The position numbers and the translations under genes are program-made. From NCBI RefSeq assembly GCF_000177195.2, contig NC_015953.1, positions 2,418,001-2,482,000 of the forward strand: a DNA stretch of 64,000 bases, read 5' to 3'. Below, piece by piece: positions 25,849 through 33,472 of this stretch. Source of the DNA: Streptomyces sp. SirexAA-E (lineage in GTDB: Bacteria; Actinomycetota; Actinomycetes; Streptomycetales; Streptomycetaceae). Numbering within the stretch: the first letter of the stretch is position 1; every line of letters begins with the position of its first letter. The notes under the pieces were generated by a model, which saw only the letters and a program-made list of their open reading frames with translations, did no database searches and was not told the DNA's origin.

Positions 25849-26868
25849 CTACGCGGGGGCATCGTCGGTCCCGCCGGGCGCGGACGCCAGCAGGTATCCG
25901 GCCTGGAAGCGGCTCTGCGCCCCCAACTCCTCCATGACGTCCGCGATGTGGCGTCGGCAGGTGCGCACCGACATGCCCAGCCGGGTGGCGATGGAGGCGT
26001 CCGTCAGCCCCTCGACGAGGAGGCGGACGATGGCTTGGCGGACGTCGCCGGCCACCTCGGCCCGGGCACCGGAGGCCACGGCGCAGGGTTCCGCCGAGAG
26101 CCACAGCCGCTCGTACGTCTCCACGACGAAGGCGACCATGTGCGGCTCGCGTACCACCACCGCGCCCCGGGGGTTGCCCGGCAGGGAGATGATCGCCGTC
26201 TCCGCGTCGAAGACCAGGAGGCGGCTGAAGTGGTCGTCCATGGTGCGCACCTGGGCGCCCAGCTCCGAGATGTGGTCGATGTAGGAGGCCGTGTTCGGGT
26301 TGAACCGGGCCGTGTGCTGGTAGAGGACGCGCATCCTGACGCCCCGGTCGAGGGCGTCCCGGTCCCTGGGCGCCGCCTCCTTGAGGGTGTCCTCGTCGCG
26401 CGCGCCGCCCGGCTGGGCGGTGAGTATCTCGGTACGGGCCCGTGCGGCCAGGTCCGCGATGACCGCGCGGACCTGGGAGAGCTCTTCCAGGACCTCGAAC
26501 TTGCTCTCCTTCTCCCTGGAGTACTGGCTCGACTGGAAGACGGGCAGGAATGCCATGATCGACGCACGCCTCTCCTCCGCGAGCGTGCGGCGGGTGCGTA
26601 TCTCGCGGTCGAGGGGGCCGACGACACGGGCCACGGCCTCCTCCGGTGCCACCGCCCGGAGTTCGTCACCGGGGCCGCCGTGAAGCAGCCCCATGTCCAG
26701 GAGCTCCCGCACGGCGGCACTGACGTGCGTGGAAGGCAGGCCGGTATGCGCACTTACGGAATTGGCCGAAAATGTATTCCCCGCAGCCCCTTCGAGCGCA
26801 TATTCATACACGCTCTGAAGGATTGCTTTGGGTGTTCTCTCTTTGCCCGCCTTGGTGATATTTCCCAT
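25849..26868 (-). CDS. two-domain HTH regulator: TrmB-like N-terminus plus LuxR-type C-terminus
   Basis: A 339-residue regulator. Residues ~10-70 form a winged helix (TPKAILQSVYEYALEG, SVSAHTGLPSTHVSAAVREL). The middle resembles the effector domain of this Streptomyces family (VRMRVLYQHTARFNPNTASYIDHI, FDAETAIISLPGN). The C-terminus is a LuxR helix-turn-helix (VEGLTDASIATRLGMSVRTCRRHIADVMEELG). The ATG at 26868 follows GGGGGGAAAG. It diverges from the peptide gene and operon of island B across an interval holding a perfect palindrome, so it is the likely pathway-specific regulator. Confidence 0.88.
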   Translation of the reverse strand: MGNITKAGKERTPKAILQSVYEYALEGAAGNTFSANSVSAHTGLPSTHVSAAVRELLDMGLLHGGPGDELRAVAPEEAVARVVGPLDREIRTRRTLAEERRASIMAFLPVFQSSQYSREKESKFEVLEELSQVRAVIADLAARARTEILTAQPGGARDEDTLKEAAPRDRDALDRGVRMRVLYQHTARFNPNTASYIDHISELGAQVRTMDDHFSRLLVFDAETAIISLPGNPRGAVVVREPHMVAFVVETYERLWLSAEPCAVASGARAEVAGDVRQAIVRLLVEGLTDASIATRLGMSVRTCRRHIADVMEELGAQSRFQAGYLLASAPGGTDDAPA

Positions 26869-26891
26869 CTTTCCCCCCTCTACGTGCCCTG

Positions 26892-26918
26892 GCAGCAAGC
26901 TGCCATGCAGCTTGCTGC
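26892..26918. promoter_or_regulatory. perfect 12+12 bp palindrome, probable operator of island B
   Basis: GCAGCAAGCTGC (26892-26903), spacer CAT, GCAGCTTGCTGC (26907-26918): the arms are exact reverse complements. It sits in the divergent interval, 24 bases upstream of the regulator start and 90 bases upstream of the peptide gene. It is well placed for binding by the LuxR-type regulator. Confidence 0.7.
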
Positions 26919-26968
26919 TCCATTCTGCCCACACATGTCTCTGCGGGCTCTGGCATGGTGATTCACCC

Positions 26969-27004
26969 CCCTCCCTTTCCTGCAAGGAAACGACGGGAGG
27001 GAGG
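26969..27004 (+). promoter_or_regulatory. stem-loop sequestering the ribosome site of the 49-residue peptide gene
   Basis: CCCTCCC (26969-26975) pairs with GGGAGGG (26995-27001), and TTTCC (26976-26980) pairs with GGAAA (26986-26990), leaving a TGCAA loop and a CGAC bulge. The GGGAGGGAGG (26995-27004) is the Shine-Dalgarno sequence of the ATG at 27008, so the fold would hide it. Confidence 0.55.
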
Positions 27005-27007
27005 CCG

Positions 27008-27157
27008 ATGAACAGCGAACAACGCACAGGTGAAGGCAGTTTGATGAAGGTTTTACGCACGACGGTTCCCGTCGGACAGATCCCGGCCGACGCGTCCTCC
27101 TTCCACGGCGGCGCGCCCACGCACCCGGGCGACGTCCACGACACCGGCTGGGGCTGA
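27008..27157 (+). CDS. 49-residue peptide with TTA codon; candidate precursor or regulatory peptide
   Basis: A short ORF behind GGGAGGGAGG, 82 bases before the first large gene of island B. An internal ATG at 27044 with GAAGGCAG upstream is an alternative start. The N-terminal half is charged (MNSEQRTGEGSLMKVLRT). The C-terminal half is rich in Gly, Pro, His, Asp, Thr and Ser and ends GDVHDTGWG, which looks like the core of a ribosomal peptide precursor. Codon 16 is TTA (27053-27055), one of only two in-frame TTA codons noticed in the window, implying dependence on the bldA tRNA. No Cys. No family is recognised; a leader peptide controlling the operon is the alternative. Confidence 0.6.
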   Translation: MNSEQRTGEGSLMKVLRTTVPVGQIPADASSFHGGAPTHPGDVHDTGWG

Positions 27158-27238
27158 CACCCCCTCGGCCGGTTGGGACGTCGGCCTTCCGAAGCTCTTC
27201 ACACCTTCTGTCACGAGAACGAGCGAACGGGACGACTC

Positions 27239-29749
27239 ATGATTCTGACCGGGTCCGAAATCGAGCGAGAACGGACAAATGGCCGTATCACCATCGAGCC
27301 GTTCACGCCGGAGCAGGTCAATCCGAACAGCTACAACTTCCGTCTCGGCAAGACCCTGCGGACCTACCAGGACATGCCGCTGGACGCCCGGCGCACGAAC
27401 GACTTCGAAGAGATCGAGATCCCGGACGACGGTTACGTCCTGGAGCCCGGCCGGCTCTATCTCGCCCACACCATCGAGGTGCTGGGCAGCGAGCACTACG
27501 CCCCCACCTTCGCGGCCCGTTCCTCGGTCGCCCGTCTCGGCCTCTTCATCAACCTGTCCGCCAGCCTCGGCGACATCGGGTACACCGGCCAGTGGACGCT
27601 GCAGCTCTACACGATGAACCGGGTCCGGGTGTATCCCGGCATCAACATCGGCCAGATGATGTGGTGGCGCCCGCAGGGCGAGATCGTCCTCTACGACGGC
27701 AAGTACCAGGGCTCCGTCGGCCCCCGCTCCAGCGACATCCACGTCGACTTCGACAAGCAGTTCGCCCGCCAGCGGTTCCCCGGGCTCGGTGCGAGCTTCG
27801 ACGCCAACGAGGTGGGGCCCAAGTTCGCCCAGCTCGCCGTCTCCAGCCACGACTTCCGGGTGCCGGCCGCCTTCTGCGTGCCGGCCGGTGAGTTCACCGA
27901 CGCGCTCACCGCCGAGCAGAACGCCGCGCTCGCCGACGCCTTCAGCGACCTGAAGGCCACCGTCGGCGCCTTCTTCACCGACTCCGTGGCGAAGATCCAG
28001 AAGATCGGCGCCGAGATCCGCGTCCCGGAACAGGCCCGGAAGCTGCTGGCCGCCCGGCTGAACGAGATGTTCCCGGGCTCGGAGGGCGAGGAGGCCGAAC
28101 TGGCCGTCCGCTCCTCGGGCCTGGACGAGGACACCGAGGGCTCCAGCCTGGCCGGGATCCATCAGACCGTCCTCGGCGTCCGCGGCGTGGACGCCGTCGT
28201 CGAGGCCGTCGAGCAGTGCTGGCGCTCGTACTACGAGGCCCCGGCCGTCGCCGCCCGCATCCGGGCCGGCCACTTCTCTCCGGTCCCGCGCCTCGCCGTG
28301 ATCGTGCAGCGGCTCGTCCGCCCGACCCTCGCGGGTGTCGCGTTCACCGGCCTCGACGGCGACGACGGCCGGGTGTCCGTCGAGTACGTCGAGGGTCTCG
28401 CCGACGAGCTCGTCGCCGGTGTCGCCGTGCCCCGGCGCACCGACTCCGTCGAACTGGCGGCGGCACCGGAGGACGCCGGGGCCGAACGCGGGGCCCTCGT
28501 CGAGGTCGTGGACCTGGCGCGGCGCCTGCGCGAGAGCCGCGGGCACGACGTGGACGTCGAGTGGGCGGCCGACGCCGACGGCGTCCACCTCGTCCAGGTG
28601 CGCCCGCTCACCGCGTCCCGCGAGGTCTCCCACCGCTCCGTCGCACCGGTCACCGAGGCGTACCGGCTGTACGGCGACACGCTCCCCGCCGACTTCACCC
28701 TCGGTGCGGTGGCCGCCGTCTACAGCGGTTACAGCGCCAAGCGCGGGCCCGCCCACCGGCTGGCCCACACGCACGGGGTGTCCACCGGCGCGGGCTGGGT
28801 CCTCCGGTTCAACGGCCTGGGCCTGCACGGCGCCGAGGGCGCCGCCGCCCTGCGCGACACGCTCTCCGGCGGCACCGACGAGTGCGTCCTGGACTTCGGC
28901 GAGACCCTGCGCCAGATCGTCGTGCCCAAGGAGGAGGTACCGCGCCAGCTCGCCGTCACCACCGGTGTGGCCGCGGACGGCACCAGCCTGCACACGGTGA
29001 TCGTGCGGGACTTCATCCGCGGCGAGCTCGGGGTGATCTCCCGTAAGGCGGGCGAGAGCGGTCTCGTCGTCGAGTACACCGACGAGGGCCTGATGGCCCT
29101 GAACCGGGGCACCGCGGGCGGTGAGGCGATCGTCGTCAAGGACGTGGCGGCGGGCTTCGACGAGGCGTCCAACGTGACCTGGCCCGACGGCGGCGAGGTG
29201 CTGCGCCCGCACCTCGACGAACTGGCCCGCTTCACGGCGGCCATGCACGCCGTACACGGCCCGGTGACCCTGGAGTGGGTCTTCGACCGGGGCACGCTGT
29301 ACTTCGTCGACTACTCGGTGCTCGGCGGCGACGACACCGTCACGGTCGCGCACGGGGAGGTCTGCATCTCACCCGGCACCGCCCGGGGCCCGCTCCTGCG
29401 CCTGGACGACGACGTGCTGCTGCGCCGCCTGTCCATCGGCCCCGCCGTGAGCATCGACAAGTCGCAGGACGTCACCGAGCACGAGGGCCTGGCCCGGATC
29501 CTCGACCTGGTCACGTCGTACGACGAGAAGCCCGTGATCAGCGCCGCACGGCCGTACGCGGTGCTCTCCGTCCTCATCGACCACGTCGCCGGGTTCGTCT
29601 TCGACCAGGGCTCCGCGCTGGGACACCTGGCGATCCTGCTGCGTGAGGCGGGCGTCCCCGCGGTGACCGCCGCCGGGATCGAGGGAGCCGAAGCAGTGAT
29701 CAGTGATGGCACGGTCGCGACGACCGGCCGCAAGGGAGAACGAGCGTGA
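27239..29749 (+). CDS. dCTP deaminase-like / PEP synthase-like fusion protein
   Basis: An 836-residue fusion. Residues 1-~175 are a dCTP deaminase fold (VNPNSYNFRLGKTL, ARSSVARLGLF, GYTGQWTLQLYT, VYPGINIGQMMWW). Arg94, Ser95, Ser96, Arg99 and Asp112 match the Dcd active site, but the catalytic Glu (Glu138 in E. coli Dcd) is Gln122. Residues ~195-465 are a PPDK/PEP synthase ATP-grasp domain (VRSSGLDEDTEGSSLAGIHQ, VQRLVRPTLAGVAFTG, VHLVQVRPL). A region ending LEWVFDRGTLYFVDYSVL looks like a second, degenerate copy of its C-lobe. The C-terminus is the swivelling phosphohistidine domain with His796 in GSALGHLAILLREAGVPAV. It probably transfers phosphate from ATP through His to a bound (nucleotide?) substrate. 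The ribosome site is weak. Confidence 0.82.
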   Translation: MILTGSEIERERTNGRITIEPFTPEQVNPNSYNFRLGKTLRTYQDMPLDARRTNDFEEIEIPDDGYVLEPGRLYLAHTIEVLGSEHYAPTFAARSSVARLGLFINLSASLGDIGYTGQWTLQLYTMNRVRVYPGINIGQMMWWRPQGEIVLYDGKYQGSVGPRSSDIHVDFDKQFARQRFPGLGASFDANEVGPKFAQLAVSSHDFRVPAAFCVPAGEFTDALTAEQNAALADAFSDLKATVGAFFTDSVAKIQKIGAEIRVPEQARKLLAARLNEMFPGSEGEEAELAVRSSGLDEDTEGSSLAGIHQTVLGVRGVDAVVEAVEQCWRSYYEAPAVAARIRAGHFSPVPRLAVIVQRLVRPTLAGVAFTGLDGDDGRVSVEYVEGLADELVAGVAVPRRTDSVELAAAPEDAGAERGALVEVVDLARRLRESRGHDVDVEWAADADGVHLVQVRPLTASREVSHRSVAPVTEAYRLYGDTLPADFTLGAVAAVYSGYSAKRGPAHRLAHTHGVSTGAGWVLRFNGLGLHGAEGAAALRDTLSGGTDECVLDFGETLRQIVVPKEEVPRQLAVTTGVAADGTSLHTVIVRDFIRGELGVISRKAGESGLVVEYTDEGLMALNRGTAGGEAIVVKDVAAGFDEASNVTWPDGGEVLRPHLDELARFTAAMHAVHGPVTLEWVFDRGTLYFVDYSVLGGDDTVTVAHGEVCISPGTARGPLLRLDDDVLLRRLSIGPAVSIDKSQDVTEHEGLARILDLVTSYDEKPVISAARPYAVLSVLIDHVAGFVFDQGSALGHLAILLREAGVPAVTAAGIEGAEAVISDGTVATTGRKGERA

Positions 29750-31002
29750 GCGACACCACCACCCCCGCCGCCGCCCCGGCGACCGTCCCGGCCGGACGGC
29801 GCTCCTGGCTGGTCCTGGGCGGGCTGCACCTCCTCAACGGCACGGCCCCGCTCGCCGGCTCCGACCCCGTGGTCCTCGTCGAGCTCGGCGCCCCGGTGGA
29901 GCACGCCTTCCCGAGCAACACCGTCGTCCTGCACTGGGACCGGCTCGGGGAGCTGGAGCTGGCCGTCCGCACCGTCGACGGGAGCCGCCGGCACACCGCA
30001 CGGGCGCGGGGCGACGAGCTCTTCCCCGGCATGCTGGTGGGCCGCGCCCTGCGGGAGGCGGTCACCGAGGTCACCGGCGGCCCGGTCGGTCCGCTCGTGC
30101 CGCTGTTCTACGTCACCGCGGACGGCGAGCGGGCCCATGTCCACAGCCAGATCCGCTTCCTGGCCGAGGACGCCTGCTTCATCCGGATCACGCCCGAGAG
30201 CGTGCCCACGGCCGGGGTCGGGGAGCTGAGCTGGCTGCCGGAGGCGGTCCGGCTGCACGCGGAGCAGTTCCTCTTCCTCAACAACCACCAGCGGTACTAC
30301 CGCAAGTGCTTCGAGGGCCAGGAGCTGGAGTACAAGTACACCCTCACCCCGCCGGTGGACGTCTGGACGCAGACGGTCGAGCTGTACCGGAGCCTGCTCG
30401 ACGGCGATCTGCCCGGCTACGTCATGGAGTACCGGGACGAGTACCAGGCCTGGGACTACCTCAACCACCTCTTCGAGGTGACCGGACCCACCGAGGCCGA
30501 GCTCGGCTACGCCTCCTTCATCCCCACCACCGACGGCAAGCACCTCCTCAAGCGGAAGTGGTACGCCGAGGACACCTTCGACCGCCGGGAGAGCCACACC
30601 TACGGGCTCGACCTGGCGGACGACGGCGGCTTCGAGCGCTACATCCGCGAGGAGCTGAAGGTCGAGGCCGTCCGTCTGCCCTCCTTCCGCCGCGTCCGCT
30701 ACGACATCAACTTCGAGTCGGTGCGCACCGGACACGTCTACGGCGTCTTCTTCGACCACTGCAGCCTGGTCGAGGACCACGAGGTGACGCTCAACCAGTG
30801 CGAGCTGGAGTACCTGCGCAGCCGGGTCGCCGTCGAGCCCGACGAGGCCGAGGTGCTGCCGGAGATGGACGAGATCGTCGCCTGGCTGGAGGCGTTCCTG
30901 CGCAAGCGCGGCCTCAACGACCGGCGCGGCTTCTACTCCAAGCGCACCTTCCTCAAGGACGCCGTCGCGGCCCGGCCCGAGCTGGCCCGGAAGGTGGGCT
31001 GA
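29746..31002 (+). CDS. uncharacterised protein with CYTH-like triphosphate-binding signature
   Basis: A 418-residue protein not recognised as a whole. From residue 193 it has the ExExK signature of CYTH (adenylate cyclase/thiamine triphosphatase) tunnels as ELEYK. Basic and acidic strands follow, including HLLKRKWYAEDTF, RRVRYDINFESV and VTLNQCELEYLRSR, consistent with a triphosphate tunnel. The first ~160 residues are unassigned. A role binding or hydrolysing a triphosphate or polyphosphate fits its neighbours, but this is inference from a short motif. The GTG overlaps the fusion stop (GTGA). Confidence 0.6.
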   Translation: MSDTTTPAAAPATVPAGRRSWLVLGGLHLLNGTAPLAGSDPVVLVELGAPVEHAFPSNTVVLHWDRLGELELAVRTVDGSRRHTARARGDELFPGMLVGRALREAVTEVTGGPVGPLVPLFYVTADGERAHVHSQIRFLAEDACFIRITPESVPTAGVGELSWLPEAVRLHAEQFLFLNNHQRYYRKCFEGQELEYKYTLTPPVDVWTQTVELYRSLLDGDLPGYVMEYRDEYQAWDYLNHLFEVTGPTEAELGYASFIPTTDGKHLLKRKWYAEDTFDRRESHTYGLDLADDGGFERYIREELKVEAVRLPSFRRVRYDINFESVRTGHVYGVFFDHCSLVEDHEVTLNQCELEYLRSRVAVEPDEAEVLPEMDEIVAWLEAFLRKRGLNDRRGFYSKRTFLKDAVAARPELARKVG

Positions 31003-31784
31003 TGACGGGCGCCGCGGTGCGAGCGGTCCTGCTCGACCTGGAGGGCACCCTGTACGCCCGGGGCGCCGTGATCGACGGTGCGGTGGAGGCGGTGGCCGCC
31101 CTGCGCGAGCGGGGCACGGGGCTGCGCTTGTTGACCAACACCGACTCCAAGCCGGCGGAGCGCATCCGCAAGGAACTGGCGGGCTACGGGCTCGCGGTGG
31201 CGGAGGAGGAGCTGTTCACCCCGGTGGTGGCGGCCGCGCGGCTGCTGACCGCCGCCGGCGCCCGCACCTATCCGCTTGTCTCGCGGGAGCTGCGGGAGGT
31301 GCTGCCGACCCTGGCCGCCGAGCCCCCGTACAGCCATGTGCTGATCGGCGACTGCCGGGACACGCTGGACTACGCCGCGCTCGACGGTGCCTTCCGGGCC
31401 GTGCGGGACGGGGCCCAGTTGCTCGCCCTTCAGACGGGCCGCTACTTCAAGCGGGCCGACGGGGACCACCTGGACACCGGTGCGGTGGTCGCGGCCGTCG
31501 CGTACGCCTCCGGGGCCGACGCGAGGGTGCTGGGGAAGCCGGCCACCGACTTCTTCACCCTCGCGGCGGCCTCCCTGGACGTGCCGGCCGACGCCTGCGT
31601 GGTGGTCGGCGACGACGCCACGACCGACATCGCCGGCGGCCGCGCCGCCGGGTGCCGGACCGTGCAGGTCCGCACGGGCAAGTACGCGGACCAGCGGGCC
31701 GAGGGGCTGACCGGGCAGGCCACCCACGAGCTGGACTCCGTCGCGGAGCTGCCGCGGCTCCTCGCCGAGTGGGGCGCCGCATGA
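31002..31784 (+). CDS. HAD-superfamily hydrolase, type IIA (NagD/HDHD2-like)
   Basis: A 260-residue HAD phosphatase with a C2-type cap. Motif I is VLLDLEGTLYARG: the nucleophile Asp12 is present, but the usual second Asp (DxD) is Glu14. Motif II is LLTNTDSKP, the motif III lysine is in VLGKPATDFF, and motif IV is VVVGDDATTDIAGGRAAG. The family removes phosphate from small metabolites, and Glu at the acid/base position may change efficiency or specificity. ATG overlaps the upstream stop. Confidence 0.85.
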   Translation: MTGAAVRAVLLDLEGTLYARGAVIDGAVEAVAALRERGTGLRLLTNTDSKPAERIRKELAGYGLAVAEEELFTPVVAAARLLTAAGARTYPLVSRELREVLPTLAAEPPYSHVLIGDCRDTLDYAALDGAFRAVRDGAQLLALQTGRYFKRADGDHLDTGAVVAAVAYASGADARVLGKPATDFFTLAAASLDVPADACVVVGDDATTDIAGGRAAGCRTVQVRTGKYADQRAEGLTGQATHELDSVAELPRLLAEWGAA

Positions 31785-33472
31785 CCGTCTACTGGGTGGT
31801 CTGGGACGCCGGTGCGCACTGGGTCGTGGACCGGCTGGAACGCGAGGGCGCGCTGCCCGCCGTCAGCAGCATGCGTGAGCGCGGCGTCTTCACGGCGGCG
31901 CGCCCCGCGCGGCCCAACTGCCAGACCCCGCCGTCCCTGGCGACCCTGTTCACCGGGACCTGGCCGGCCGAGCACCAGGTCACCGGGTTCACCGTGCCGG
32001 GAGCGGGAGAGGGCGTCGCCAGCCATGTCAGCGGCTTCGCGCCGGGTTTCCCGGCCGCGCCGCCGGTGTGGGAGGCGATGTCCGAGAACGACCTGACCAG
32101 CGCGCTGGTGCACGTCCCGTGGGTCTTCGGCGCCGACGACCGGGTCGGGCCGCACGTGGACGGCGCGGTGGAGGCGTACAGCGGCCGGTTGACCCGGCAC
32201 GCGCTGCACGTCCTGGATCCCGGCCCCGGGGTGCAGCCCTGGGAGATCGGTCCGTACCGCGTGGAGGCCGAGGTCGAGCGGGACCCGGACGGGGCGCGGC
32301 GGGTGCGGGTCACCGGCGGTGAGCGGCTGCTGCTCACGCCCGAGGACGGGTGGCGGCCCCTGGAGCTGGACCGGTACAACGGCACCTGGGTGCGCTGTGT
32401 CCGGGTGGCCGAGGGGCTGGTGCTGGTGCACACGGGGGTCTGGCGGGCGCGTACCGGCGGGCGCAACCCGAAGACGCTGCACCGCCTCGCGCAGTGCCCG
32501 CCGTTCGCGGGCGAGGGCGTCGGCCCGCTCTACCGCCGGGGCGCGTTCGGGCCCCGGCTGGCCGAGGGTGGGGACGGCTCGGCCGAGGAGGTCTTCCTCT
32601 CCTCGGTGGAGTGCGTCGCCCGGTCGTTCGCGGCCGCGGCCGACGCGGTCCTGGACACGCACGACGCGGACCTGGTGGTCGTCTACCTGCCGATGACCGA
32701 CGACGTGGGACATGAGTTCCTGGGCTGGTGCGACGAGCGGAGCGCGGCCCACCGCCCGGACATCGCCGCGCGGGTGTGGTCGTACATCCGGCGCTGCTAC
32801 ACCTGGTCGGACACCGTTCTCGGGCGGGTCCTGGACCGGGCCGGTGACGAGGACACCGTGGTGCTCGGCGCCGACCACGGCATGGTCGGCAGCACCCATC
32901 TGGTGCATCTCAACGACCAGTTGGTGCATGCGGGCCTGGCCGCCCGCGACGTCGACGGGGGCCTCGACCCGGACGGGTCCCAGGTCTTCTACCACCCGGC
33001 CAACAACGGCTCCCTGTGGGTCGCCGAGGGCTCGGCCGACGACCCGGCGCACGTCCGCCGGGTCATGTCGCGGGCGCGGGCGGCGCTGTCCTCGATCACC
33101 GACCCCGAGACGGGCCGCCCCGTGGTGGCCGGCTTCCTCGACCGCGCCGGGGAGCCGCTCACCGACGCCCAGGAGGACGCGGAGGTGGCCTATGTCGCCC
33201 TGGCGGACGACTACCAGCCGAGCGCCCTGCTGCTGGGGGAGGGCCCGCCGGTCCGGCCCGCCGCCAAACCCGGGGCCCATGTGGTCAACACCGGTGACAG
33301 CAGGCTCCACGCGATCCACGCGTCGGTCGGCCCGGGGATCAGCTCCGGCGCCACCTCGGATCCCGTCGACAACACCTTGTCCGCCGCGCTGGTGCTCGGG
33401 CAGCTGGGCCTGGGACCGGCCGCCGACGCCCTGTACCGCACCGGCTCGTGTGAACCGACAGACGAAAGATGA
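31781..33472 (+). CDS. alkaline phosphatase-superfamily type I phosphodiesterase/nucleotide pyrophosphatase
   Basis: A 563-residue member of the NPP/phosphodiesterase group. The first metal Asp is Asp9 (VVWDAGAHW), and the Thr nucleophile is residue 49 in RPNCQTPPSLATLFTGTWP. The second site has YLPMTDDVGHEFLG, VLGADHGMVGSTH and the late His in DSRLHAIHASVGPG. There is no signal peptide, so unlike secreted NPPs it should act in the cytoplasm. It may cleave a nucleotide or other phosphodiester intermediate made by the operon. Confidence 0.83.
   Translation: MTVYWVVWDAGAHWVVDRLEREGALPAVSSMRERGVFTAARPARPNCQTPPSLATLFTGTWPAEHQVTGFTVPGAGEGVASHVSGFAPGFPAAPPVWEAMSENDLTSALVHVPWVFGADDRVGPHVDGAVEAYSGRLTRHALHVLDPGPGVQPWEIGPYRVEAEVERDPDGARRVRVTGGERLLLTPEDGWRPLELDRYNGTWVRCVRVAEGLVLVHTGVWRARTGGRNPKTLHRLAQCPPFAGEGVGPLYRRGAFGPRLAEGGDGSAEEVFLSSVECVARSFAAAADAVLDTHDADLVVVYLPMTDDVGHEFLGWCDERSAAHRPDIAARVWSYIRRCYTWSDTVLGRVLDRAGDEDTVVLGADHGMVGSTHLVHLNDQLVHAGLAARDVDGGLDPDGSQVFYHPANNGSLWVAEGSADDPAHVRRVMSRARAALSSITDPETGRPVVAGFLDRAGEPLTDAQEDAEVAYVALADDYQPSALLLGEGPPVRPAAKPGAHVVNTGDSRLHAIHASVGPGISSGATSDPVDNTLSAALVLGQLGLGPAADALYRTGSCEPTDER

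Noticed and set aside
26869..27144. N-terminal extension of the LuxR-type regulator to 27144
   Set aside because: It would cover the palindrome and the oppositely oriented peptide gene, and the conserved start with a strong ribosome site is at 26868.
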